Below are positions 1 through 5,813 of a stretch of DNA of 14,135 nt, one piece after another. The first letter of the stretch is position 1. Each line of letters begins with the position of its first letter. The position numbers and the translations under genes were made by a program. Source of the stretch: Proteobacteria bacterium CAG:495. Its GTDB lineage: Bacteria > Pseudomonadota > Alphaproteobacteria > RF32 > CAG-239. The stretch lies in NCBI GenBank assembly GCA_000432275.1, contig HF995291.1, forward strand, positions 13,379 to 27,513. The letters run 5' to 3'. The notes below the pieces were generated by a model. It worked only from the letters and a program-made list of their open reading frames with translations. It was not told the DNA's origin and made no database searches.

Positions 1-14
1 AATCGGCCGTGGCA

Positions 15-44
15 AAAAGCCTCCAGAAACAGCCGGAGGCTTTT
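15..44. terminator. Rho-independent terminator, probably bidirectional
   Basis: Positions 15-24 (AAAAGCCTCC) pair perfectly with 35-44 (GGAGGCTTTT) around a 10-nt loop. A T-rich tail (46-52) follows on the plus strand, so it would end a plus-strand gene lying to the left of the window. On the minus strand the stem is followed by the T run opposite the A's at 14-18, and it lies 24 bp past the stop of the M23 peptidase gene, so it can serve that gene too. Confidence 0.85.
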
Positions 45-67
45 GATTTTTTTCTCAAATGAAATGT

Positions 68-1486
68 CTATTTTTTCGCCACTTTTTGAGGAGCTTCGTT
101 TTGAGCAAACATATTTTGGTATGAACTCTTAACTTCGGCAACCATTTGTTTAAATTTCTTTAAGTGGGCGCCGGCCAGATTTTCTCCCGCAGAGGCCTTA
201 ATCGTACGGGGATTGACGCGCCGGCCGTTGCGGACAACTTCATAGTGGACGTGGGGGCCGGTTGAGCGCCCCGTGCTGCCGACATAACCGATAACCTGTC
301 CTTGCTTAACCCGTTTTCCCGGTTTCATTCCGCGGGCAAAGCCTTTCATGTGGCCGTAGGCGGTCGAAAATTCGGAATTATGACGGATTTTAACATAGTT
401 TCCGTAGGCGCCGTTATACTTGGCAACTTGAACAACACCGTCGCCGCCGGCCAAAATCGGGGTTCCCATCGGAGCGGCATAGTCAACGCCCCAGTGAATT
501 CTGTAATGTTTCAAAATCGGGTGATACCGCTTCCCGAACGGTGACGAAATCCGGGCCGCATAGTTCAACGGCATTTTATACAGAGTCTTTTTCATTGCCA
601 GACCCTTTTCGTCATAGTATTCGGTGTTTCCGTGTCTGTCCTTGTAACGATAAAGGCCGATTTTCTCTTTGCGTAAAATTAAGCCTGCATATATGATGTC
701 GCCGGATTGAACCACTTTGCCGTCGGGCGAAATTTTGTTTTCATATATGATTTCAAACTTGTCGCCGCGGCGGACGTCTCTTCTGAAATCGACCGAATAA
801 GCAAAAATCTGAATAAAGTTGTTCACAACGCGGGAAGGGACGCCCTGCTTCTGCATACTGTGCGAAAGGGTGCCTTCAATGCTGCCGGTGGCGCTGTTGA
901 CTTCTTCAATGAGTTCGTCTTTTTCCTTATTGACGGTAAAATCTCCGTCTTCAGCCTGGGTAATGACGAGTCTTTCGCCCGCCTTAGGCTGAATGGTAAT
1001 GCTGTTGAGCGCGATAATTTCCTGCGTCTGCGTATCAACAACCGTCTGAACCTTTATTTTTTCGCCGGCTCTGAGGTCGCGCGGATCATAGTGCTTTTTT
1101 AATTTGTAATAGATGTCGTTGGCTTCCTGGCGATTCAAACCCAGGTCATTTAAAAGCGAAATCAGGGTATCGCCGCTTTTTACGGTAATCTCCTGATCTA
1201 CATTTTTTTCCTTCACGAAAGAGGATATCATACTGAAAAGGGTTTTTATGTTGTCGACAGAACTTTCGGGGTATATCGTTTCCGGATTGCTGAGGTTGCT
1301 GGCGACGCTGTTCTCAATCATCAGATAATCCAGCCGCTCGTTTTTGGATACCGACGCTTCAACGTAATTGTTGTTGGTCAGGGAAAGGATAAAGGCAAAC
1401 GTAACGGCTAAAGCATATCCTAAGGTAATGACTTTATGCTTTGTTTTATGCTTAAGATCCAGTTTAAGATAGTTTTTTAAGCTCAT
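68..1486 (-). CDS. Membrane-anchored M23 family peptidoglycan endopeptidase
   Basis: This is a predicted 472-residue cell-wall hydrolase of the LytM/MepM type, which cuts peptide cross-links in peptidoglycan during wall growth. A basic N-terminus precedes one hydrophobic segment (about residues 19-37), so the protein is either anchored in the inner membrane facing the periplasm or exported. Residues 99-147 (TVKSGDTL, then GEKIKV) resemble a LysM/OapA-like wall-binding module. The zinc peptidase domain spans about 310-430: H331 and D335 in HWGVD, H379 in YGHM, and H412/H414 in PHVHYE, with SSPFGKRYHP and GRSTGPH as family landmarks. All expected metal and catalytic residues are present, so it should be active. 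The start is the ATG at 1486; no strong ribosome binding site is visible. It stands alone, ending at the shared terminator at 15-44. The family is certain, the exact bond cleaved is not. Confidence 0.93.
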   Translation of the reverse strand: MSLKNYLKLDLKHKTKHKVITLGYALAVTFAFILSLTNNNYVEASVSKNERLDYLMIENSVASNLSNPETIYPESSVDNIKTLFSMISSFVKEKNVDQEITVKSGDTLISLLNDLGLNRQEANDIYYKLKKHYDPRDLRAGEKIKVQTVVDTQTQEIIALNSITIQPKAGERLVITQAEDGDFTVNKEKDELIEEVNSATGSIEGTLSHSMQKQGVPSRVVNNFIQIFAYSVDFRRDVRRGDKFEIIYENKISPDGKVVQSGDIIYAGLILRKEKIGLYRYKDRHGNTEYYDEKGLAMKKTLYKMPLNYAARISSPFGKRYHPILKHYRIHWGVDYAAPMGTPILAGGDGVVQVAKYNGAYGNYVKIRHNSEFSTAYGHMKGFARGMKPGKRVKQGQVIGYVGSTGRSTGPHVHYEVVRNGRRVNPRTIKASAGENLAGAHLKKFKQMVAEVKSSYQNMFAQNEAPQKVAKK

Positions 1487-1675
1487 ATCAGTAACTACTC
1501 TGTGGTTAAACTACAGCGGCCAGAAACGAATTTATGCTGACCATATTACGAAAATATACAGATAACTTGATAATTAAGAAAGATGTTTCTAAGGTTTATG
1601 TGTATAAGTCCGTACGCTAAAATTTATTATAATACACAAAAGGTGAAAAAAATATAAAATTCTTAAAAAAAGTAC

Positions 1676-1704
1676 TTGCTTTTATATTTTTTGTTTTGTA
1701 TAAG
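1676..1704 (+). promoter_or_regulatory. Promoter of tRNA-Asp
   Basis: A TTGCTT -35 box (1676-1681) and a TATAAG -10 box (1699-1704) are separated by exactly 17 bp. Transcription would begin near 1711, about 12 nt before the mature tRNA 5' end at 1723. This is a good sigma70-like match and the only clear one upstream of the tRNA. Confidence 0.7.
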
Positions 1705-1722
1705 ATACCTCGTTAACCCGAT

Positions 1723-1799
1723 GGGGGTGTAGCTCAGCTGGTTAGAGCGTCTGCCTGTCACGCAGAAGGTCGCGGGTTCGAGCCCCGTCACTCCCGCCA
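1723..1799 (+). tRNA. tRNA-Asp (anticodon GTC)
   Basis: This 77-nt tRNA has its CCA encoded (1797-1799). The acceptor stem GGGGGTG (1723-1729) pairs with CACTCCC (1789-1795) through one G-T wobble, and the discriminator base is G1796. The anticodon stem TCTGC/GCAGA encloses the loop CTGTCAC, giving anticodon GTC at 1757-1759, which reads GAC/GAU for aspartate. The T-arm carries GGGTTCGAGCCCC (1774-1786). It sits directly between a clear promoter and a strong terminator, so it is a single-gene unit. Its last 19 nt begin a 147-bp sequence repeated 213 bp downstream. Confidence 0.97.
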
Positions 1800-1801
1800 T
1801 T

Positions 1802-1830
1802 AAAAAAGCCGTCCTTGTGACGGCTTTTTT
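1802..1830. terminator. Rho-independent terminator of tRNA-Asp
   Basis: A perfect 12-bp stem, 1802-1813 (AAAAAAGCCGTC) with 1819-1830 (GACGGCTTTTTT), encloses a 5-nt loop CTTGT. It starts only 3 nt after the tRNA CCA, so the primary transcript needs very little 3' trimming. The flanking A and T tracts make it usable on both strands. Confidence 0.92.
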
Positions 1831-1844
1831 GTGTAATGAGCTTA

Positions 1845-1857
1845 GGGGCTCGAACCC
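1845..1857 (-). repeat. Inverted 13-nt copy of the tRNA-Asp T-arm core
   Basis: Positions 1845-1857 (GGGGCTCGAACCC) are the exact reverse complement of the tRNA-Asp T-arm at 1774-1786. The segment can also form its own small hairpin with its flanks. An identical copy occurs at 2058-2070 in the second repeat. A transcript that reads through the tRNA terminator could pair this segment with the T-arm; whether that happens is unknown. Confidence 0.8.
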
Positions 1858-1873
1858 CTTGGGGCTGGAGAAA

Positions 1874-1903
1874 TAAGAAATGCCAGAGTAGTGGCATTTC
1901 TTA
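1874..1903. other. 11-bp hairpin inside the repeat
   Basis: Positions 1874-1884 (TAAGAAATGCC) pair perfectly with 1893-1903 (GGCATTTCTTA) around an 8-nt loop. The same hairpin recurs at 2087-2116 in the second copy. It lacks a following T run, so it is not a standard terminator. It could be a processing site, a protein site or part of a small mobile repeat. Confidence 0.75.
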
Positions 1904-1993
1904 AACGACAGGTGAAATTTTGTTAAAGAGCGATTAAGCGACAGCGCAGAGAGCGATTGTTACAAAATAAACTCCCGAGCAGCATGACTGCGA

Positions 1994-2140
1994 AGCCCCG
2001 TCACTCCCGCCATTAAAAAAGCCGTCCTTGTGACGGCTTTTTTGTGTAATGAGCTTAGGGGCTCGAACCCCTTGGGGCTGGAGAAATAAGAAATGCCAGA
2101 GTAGTGGCATTTCTTAAACGACAGGTGAAATTTTGTTAAA
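1994..2140 (+). repeat. 147-bp direct repeat, copy B, with detached tRNA-Asp 3' fragment
   Basis: This is identical to 1781-1927. Positions 1994-2012 reproduce the last 19 nt of tRNA-Asp, including CCA, but no tRNA body precedes them: 1980-1993 do not match the T-arm or anticodon arm. The copy therefore carries a non-functional tRNA tail plus a second full copy of the terminator (2015-2043). It ends in the A tract of the next terminator at 2139-2168. It resembles the duplicated tRNA 3' end left by site-specific integration, but no integrase or terminal structure is visible nearby. Confidence 0.95.
2015..2043. terminator. Second copy of the tRNA-Asp terminator
   Basis: The same perfect 12-bp stem and 5-nt loop as at 1802-1830, carried along by the 147-bp repeat. 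No gene ends immediately upstream on the plus strand, so it may be a passive passenger or stop read-through from the tRNA. Confidence 0.75.
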
Positions 2141-2168
2141 AAAAAGCGGTTTAATAACCGCTTTTTTT
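2139..2168. terminator. Bidirectional terminator of the 2185-2805 gene
   Basis: Stem 2139-2151 (AAAAAAAGCGGTT) pairs with 2156-2168 (AACCGCTTTTTTT) around the loop TAAT. It lies 17 bp past the stop of the minus-strand gene that follows and is symmetrical enough to work on either strand. Confidence 0.88.
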
Positions 2169-2184
2169 GTGTTTTTGACGTAAG

Positions 2185-2805
2185 TTACAAGTTGCGTACA
2201 GCTTCGTTGATGCCGTCGGTTTTTCTTGATGTGTTGATGTAGTTTTGCAAAACTAAAAATCCATCAAGCCAGTCATGACCGTGCAAAACGATATTGACAA
2301 AGTCACCGCAGCGCGAACCCAGAATTTCGTAAAGAAAGCGTGACGTTGCCGAAAAGCCGATAAAACCGTTCTGCAAATCCTTGATAACGCAGTAATATGC
2401 ATCTTGCATCGTTATGGCAGCGCCGGTAAGGGCATAAGGCATCGGCAGCGCGCAAACCTCTTGAACTGTCAACGCAGTGCTGAAAAACTCCCAAGCATGA
2501 AGGGGTGTTTTCTGTTCTCCGAGGTTTATCCGTTTCTGCGACAGATTCCGGAACGAGGCCAAACCCATTACCAACGATGCTTCAACTACCGGCACCAATT
2601 GCAAAACCAGATTGTCGCCTCGTTGAAGCAAAAACAGTTCGGCAACGTCGCCGGGTTTGACGGCGCAGCGAAAATGTTTGTCGTCTACGGTAAAAATGTT
2701 GCAGCAGAACGGATAATTTCCGTTTCCGACATATTCGATATAAGCCAGAAACACCGTAAGCCTGACTTCATACAAATTGCCGTTTTTCAAATAAGTTGTT
2801 TCCAT
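2185..2805 (-). CDS. Uncharacterised 206-residue protein
   Basis: I do not recognise a family. The ATG at 2805 (reading METTYLKNGN) gives 206 residues; an in-frame TTG at 2820 would add five. Neither has a clear Shine-Dalgarno sequence, and I prefer ATG. The product has no signal peptide or membrane segment and alternates short hydrophobic stretches with charged ones, as expected of a beta-rich soluble protein. It has several cysteines (CCNIF near residue 33, and later ones in VCALP, AYYCV and SRCGD). It is transcribed alone and ends at the terminator at 2139-2168. Coding is supported by the long open frame, the well-placed terminator and the promoter-like boxes upstream. A function cannot be assigned; it could be a lineage-specific regulatory or PilZ-like beta-barrel protein, but no diagnostic motif is visible. 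Confidence 0.75.
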   Translation of the reverse strand: METTYLKNGNLYEVRLTVFLAYIEYVGNGNYPFCCNIFTVDDKHFRCAVKPGDVAELFLLQRGDNLVLQLVPVVEASLVMGLASFRNLSQKRINLGEQKTPLHAWEFFSTALTVQEVCALPMPYALTGAAITMQDAYYCVIKDLQNGFIGFSATSRFLYEILGSRCGDFVNIVLHGHDWLDGFLVLQNYINTSRKTDGINEAVRNL

Positions 2806-2858
2806 GGTTAAATAATTCAAATTACTAATAGACTGAATAAGTGCAATTTATTGAGCCC

Positions 2859-2887
2859 AGACTATTGCTTAAATGCTCAAAAGTCAA
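2859..2887 (-). promoter_or_regulatory. Possible promoter of the 2185-2805 gene
   Basis: Reading the minus strand, a TTGACT -35 box (2882-2887) stands 17 bp from a poor -10 box TAGTCT (2859-2864). An inverted repeat, TTGAGC (2851-2856) and GCTCAA (2875-2880), overlaps it and could be an operator. The weak -10 makes this tentative. Confidence 0.35.
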
Positions 2888-3020
2888 CAGCGTAATGCCT
2901 TGTGACGATTTGGAAAATATACCGAAAACGCCGGTGCCACGATAATTGGTTTATAAACGCTTTAAACCGCAGGTTTCCCTGATTACCTCAGGAGGCATAC
3001 AAAGTATCCGGGGAAGCTCT

Positions 3021-3878
3021 ATGTTAAAAGTCAGGGTAAATACGGCGTTGGCGGCGCTGGGAGTATTGCCGGCGATTATTGGCGTCCAGTTGCTGAGCAG
3101 TATGCTTAAAACGCTTTTTTTCGGACCGGCTTGGCCGCCGGAAGCGTCTCTTTTTCTCGGAATCTCTTATGTCGCTTTTTCTCTTTTGATTCTGAAGATA
3201 TGGTGCGGTTATGTCTTAAGGCTTTCTTTTGAGGATTGCGGTATCGGCGCTTTTCGGCTTGATTCGCCGTGGCGGGGAGCCGCTGTCGTTCTGCCGGTGA
3301 GTGTGATGTGTTGTTTTTTTCTGTTTTCCGGAAATATAATGCATTCCTTGTGGGCAAAACAGCATACTGCTCAGATTTTAGCTTCCGGCGTGTTTTTTAC
3401 CGGAATAAGCGTTGCCGTTGTGGAGGAGTTCACTTTTCGCGGCATTATTCTCAGAGCCTTGGAAACCCGCTGGCATCCGCGGACGGCTCTGGTTTTGACT
3501 TCGTTGCTCTTTGGCCTGCTGCACGCGCTGGAGCAAAAGCTTCCGGTGGTTGAGACGCTGCAGGTTTTTACGGCAATAAGTTTTTTGGGCTTTATGCTCG
3601 GAGCCGTGGTTTTGCAAAGCGGCAACGTCTGGAATGCCGTTTGGATGCATATGATGTGGAACGTTCTTATTGTCGGAGGAATTATACACTTTGGCGACAC
3701 GGCGGATGTTTATTCGTTTTACAGCTATGTTATGTCAACCCGTTCTTTGTTGATAAGCGGGGGAGCTTTCGGAGTTGAGGCCTCCGTAATTTCTGTCGCC
3801 GGCTATATGCTTTTTGGCTTTTGGGCTTTTACTTTGATGCAAAAGCCGGTAAGCCGGGCCGGGTATAATTTCTTTTAG
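3021..3878 (+). CDS. CPBP family intramembrane metalloprotease (CAAX protease-like)
   Basis: This is a predicted polytopic inner-membrane protease of the CPBP/Abi type (relatives of Rce1), which cleaves within or near the membrane; its substrates are unknown. The conserved motifs are present: EE at residues 135-136 followed by R140 (VVEEFTFRG), H168 in LFGLLHAL, and H210 with N214 in HMMWN, all within hydrophobic helices. Start choice: the frame is open back to a TTG at 2946, but the ATG at 3021 has GGGGA six bases upstream and begins at a typical N-terminus, giving 285 residues. A perfect GGAGG at 2991-2995 has no suitable start codon after it. The DUF5131 gene follows 61 bp later on the same strand and may be co-transcribed. 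The family call is firm; a role in bacteriocin immunity or stress signalling is only a possibility. Confidence 0.88.
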   Translation: MLKVRVNTALAALGVLPAIIGVQLLSSMLKTLFFGPAWPPEASLFLGISYVAFSLLILKIWCGYVLRLSFEDCGIGAFRLDSPWRGAAVVLPVSVMCCFFLFSGNIMHSLWAKQHTAQILASGVFFTGISVAVVEEFTFRGIILRALETRWHPRTALVLTSLLFGLLHALEQKLPVVETLQVFTAISFLGFMLGAVVLQSGNVWNAVWMHMMWNVLIVGGIIHFGDTADVYSFYSYVMSTRSLLISGGAFGVEASVISVAGYMLFGFWAFTLMQKPVSRAGYNFF

Positions 3879-3939
3879 GTGCTTGACGTTGTCGTTTTCC
3901 TGATGTATTTGTTAAGAACAAAATAAGAACGAGAACACA

Positions 3940-4818
3940 ATGCATGACATCTGGAACCCTTGGCACGGCTGCATAAAAAAGAGCGAAGGCTGCCAAAACT
4001 GTTATATGTATTTTCTGGACCGGCAGCGCGGCGGCCGCGGCGAGCATATTTACAAGGTCAAAAATAATTTTGACTATCCTTTGCAAAAAGACAAAAACGG
4101 CAGCTATAAGGTCAAAAGCGGAGAACAGCTGCGCGTATGTATGACGTCTGACTTCTTTCTGGAAGAAGCCGACGCCTGGCGTGTCGATGCCTGGAAAATC
4201 ATAAGACAGCGTCCTGATGTCGTTTTTTTTCTGCTGACCAAAAGGCCTGAGCGTGTAGCCGCCAATCTGCCTGCTGATTGGGGAGAAGGGTGGAATAACG
4301 TTTTTTTCAATGTCACTTGTGAAAATCAGCGGCGTGCAGATGAGCGTATTCCCTTGTTGCTGGAATTGCCGTTCAAACATAAGGGCATTATGGCGGCGCC
4401 TTTTATCGGCCCGGTCAGCATTCGGGATTATCTCCCTTCCGGACAGATAGAGCAGGTGATTGCCGGGGGTGAGAATTATGACGGTTCGCGTCCTTTGGAT
4501 TTTGCCTGGGTCAAAAATCTTTATGACGAATGTGTCGCCTTTAACACCACTTTTTGTTTTATTGAAACCGGTTCCTGCTTTGTTAAAGACGGCAGAGTTT
4601 ACCGTATCCCCGACAAAGGCGTACAAAGCCGGCAGGCTTTCAAGTCCGGTCTTCAGTATCAGGGAAAACCGCAGGACTTCAAACTTGCGCCGCCGGTTCA
4701 GTCCGCATTGTTCGGCAATACGGAAGTTTACCGGAAGTCCTTTCGCCGCCGTTGCGATTCCTGCGGCAGCCGTCTGATTTGCAACGGATGCTCCGATTGC
4801 GGCCGCTGTGCCGATTAG
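3940..4818 (+). CDS. DUF5131 / phage Gp37-Gp68 family protein with Cys-rich tail
   Basis: The 292-residue product matches the Gp37/Gp68 (DUF5131) family known from phages and many bacterial chromosomes; its biochemical role is unsettled. The N-terminus carries the family signature WNPWHGC followed by C18 and C21, a C-x6-C-x2-C cluster that may bind metal. This spacing differs from the CX3CX2C of classical radical SAM enzymes. Other landmarks are FFLLTKRPER (96-105), WNNVFFNVTCENQ (118-130), GPVSI (157-161) and VIAGGEN (173-179). The last 20 residues form a second cluster, C272, C275, C281, C284, C287 and C290, resembling a small zinc ribbon. The start at 3940 has a weak upstream purine run. 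Its stop codon overlaps the stop region of the convergent gene by 4 nt. It probably shares a transcript with the CPBP gene. No other phage genes surround it. Confidence 0.85.
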   Translation: MHDIWNPWHGCIKKSEGCQNCYMYFLDRQRGGRGEHIYKVKNNFDYPLQKDKNGSYKVKSGEQLRVCMTSDFFLEEADAWRVDAWKIIRQRPDVVFFLLTKRPERVAANLPADWGEGWNNVFFNVTCENQRRADERIPLLLELPFKHKGIMAAPFIGPVSIRDYLPSGQIEQVIAGGENYDGSRPLDFAWVKNLYDECVAFNTTFCFIETGSCFVKDGRVYRIPDKGVQSRQAFKSGLQYQGKPQDFKLAPPVQSALFGNTEVYRKSFRRRCDSCGSRLICNGCSDCGRCAD

Positions 4819-5624
4819 TGCTGTATTGTCCGGTTGTGCAGAGCAGCAATCGTTTGAATGTTGGCATGGGACCGAGGCGATGCCACTGCCGGAGCTTTTG
4901 TCTCGCTTTCCAATCCGCGCAATGCCCGCAGATTAACCTGGCAATGTGCCTTTTGCGGCGCGTTCGCCTCTTTGGTTTTGTCTTCCGTTAAAGTTTTTAT
5001 GCCTTTGCGCGGCGTTTGTACTTTGTTGTTTTTTCGCTTGGTAAATTGTAAGATATAATCGGGATTTGCCAGGCTTTTGAAAATAGTGCCGCCGACGGCA
5101 AGCTCTGCTCCCAGGGCCATACAGGTCACGCCGGCCAATTGGCTTGCCGGCATATATTTTGTGTTTTTGGCCAGTTTTGCGCCGAATTTTGCCAGTTTTA
5201 TACCGGAACTTTGAACCAGATGTGAAAACTTATAAAGTCCGGACTGTACTTTTCCGGCTATTCCCAAACGTTCGTAAGCTTGCCCGAAATTAGTCTGCCT
5301 GTTTTCGTTTTTGGCTTCTGTCATAGCCAGCCCGAACCAGTTTTGGACGCGTTTTCCCGAGTTTTGCTTCAAACCTTCCTTTTGCTGAAAATCCTTGTTG
5401 ACGTTGTTTTGGTAAACCGGATTCATATTCTCGTAAAAAGATGCCTCCTGAGGCCCTTTTTTATTCAGAAAATCGTTAAATTTTTGATTTATCTTTTCAA
5501 TCTCTTTATGTCTCCACGCCAAAAATTCGCTTGATTTCCAGGTCTTGGGAGTCACTTTGTTTAATTCTGCATATTTGCGTTTTAGGATATTTTCTATATC
5601 TTGGGTGATAGTCATATTTGCCAT
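4815..5624 (-). CDS. Uncharacterised Lys/Asn-rich protein with one hydrophobic segment
   Basis: I do not recognise this protein. Starting at the ATG at 5624, preceded by CGGAGA at good spacing, it has 269 residues; the frame stays open to 5672, but the upstream ATGs lie before the predicted transcription start. Residues 1-110 are highly charged and probably helical (ENILKRKYAELNK, KEIEKINQKF), the middle is basic (GIKLAKFGAKLAKNTK, 141-156), and 160-186 form one hydrophobic stretch that could be a membrane helix. The tail from 195 is basic and looks disordered. There is no signal peptide. It has its own promoter and ends tail-to-tail with the DUF5131 gene, overlapping it by 4 nt. The plan, a charged N-terminus plus a short apolar segment and a flexible tail, could suit a secreted effector or membrane-associated structural protein, but nothing proves this. 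Confidence 0.72.
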   Translation of the reverse strand: MANMTITQDIENILKRKYAELNKVTPKTWKSSEFLAWRHKEIEKINQKFNDFLNKKGPQEASFYENMNPVYQNNVNKDFQQKEGLKQNSGKRVQNWFGLAMTEAKNENRQTNFGQAYERLGIAGKVQSGLYKFSHLVQSSGIKLAKFGAKLAKNTKYMPASQLAGVTCMALGAELAVGGTIFKSLANPDYILQFTKRKNNKVQTPRKGIKTLTEDKTKEANAPQKAHCQVNLRALRGLESETKAPAVASPRSHANIQTIAALHNRTIQH

Positions 5625-5653
5625 TGTTGTTCTCCGTCTTGGTTGATAAATTG

Positions 5654-5682
5654 ATAATATCATAAATGTCAAATAAAGTAAA
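5654..5682 (-). promoter_or_regulatory. Promoter of the 4815-5624 gene
   Basis: On the minus strand a TTTACT -35 box (5677-5682) is 17 bp from a TATTAT -10 box (5654-5659). Transcription would start near 5647, downstream of the upstream in-frame ATGs, which supports the ATG at 5624 as the true start. Confidence 0.55.
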
Positions 5683-5751
5683 TATATTATTGAGGGTGGT
5701 AGCCAAAATATCTCCGGAAACCAATATTTATGCCGTCCGCTCTTAAATCTG

Positions 5752-5780
5752 TTGTTTGTCGGGTTAAATTAAAGTAATAT
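5752..5780 (+). promoter_or_regulatory. Promoter of the acetyltransferase gene
   Basis: A TTGTTT -35 box (5752-5757) lies 17 bp before a TAATAT -10 box (5775-5780). The predicted start near 5787 lies upstream of the AAGGA ribosome binding site at 5803-5807. Confidence 0.5.
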
Positions 5781-5813
5781 CTTCACTTGGTTGGATTTTT
5801 GAAAGGAAAGAAT

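Larger units (their letters stand above)
1781..1927 (+). repeat. 147-bp direct repeat, copy A (tRNA-Asp 3' end plus terminator plus tail)
   Basis: This block is identical, base for base, to 1994-2140, an offset of 213 bp. It starts inside the tRNA-Asp T-arm, takes in the last 19 nt of the tRNA including CCA and the terminator, and runs on through a T-arm-like inverted segment and an 11-bp hairpin. The match stops at G1928 against A2141. The 66 bp between copies (1928-1993) contain a 9-bp direct repeat AGAGCGATT (1927-1935 and 1950-1958). ACAAAAT (1962-1968) can pair with ATTTTGT (1917-1923), so the interval itself can fold. The pattern fits a tandem duplication or a tRNA-end-targeted element, which the sequence alone cannot separate. 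Confidence 0.97.

Noticed and set aside
1781..2140. CRISPR array or satellite
   Set aside because: There are only two copies, 147 bp long with one 66-bp interval, and no cas genes or further units.
3829..4626. 265-codon minus-strand frame opposite the DUF5131 gene
   Set aside because: It is long, but the plus-strand frame carries the DUF5131 family motifs. The minus frame has no start signals and its residues show no family pattern.
3940..4818. Prophage remnant
   Set aside because: DUF5131 proteins occur in phages, and a GH108 domain lies 1.7 kb downstream of this gene, but no capsid, tail, terminase, integrase or holin gene is present and housekeeping-type genes separate the two.
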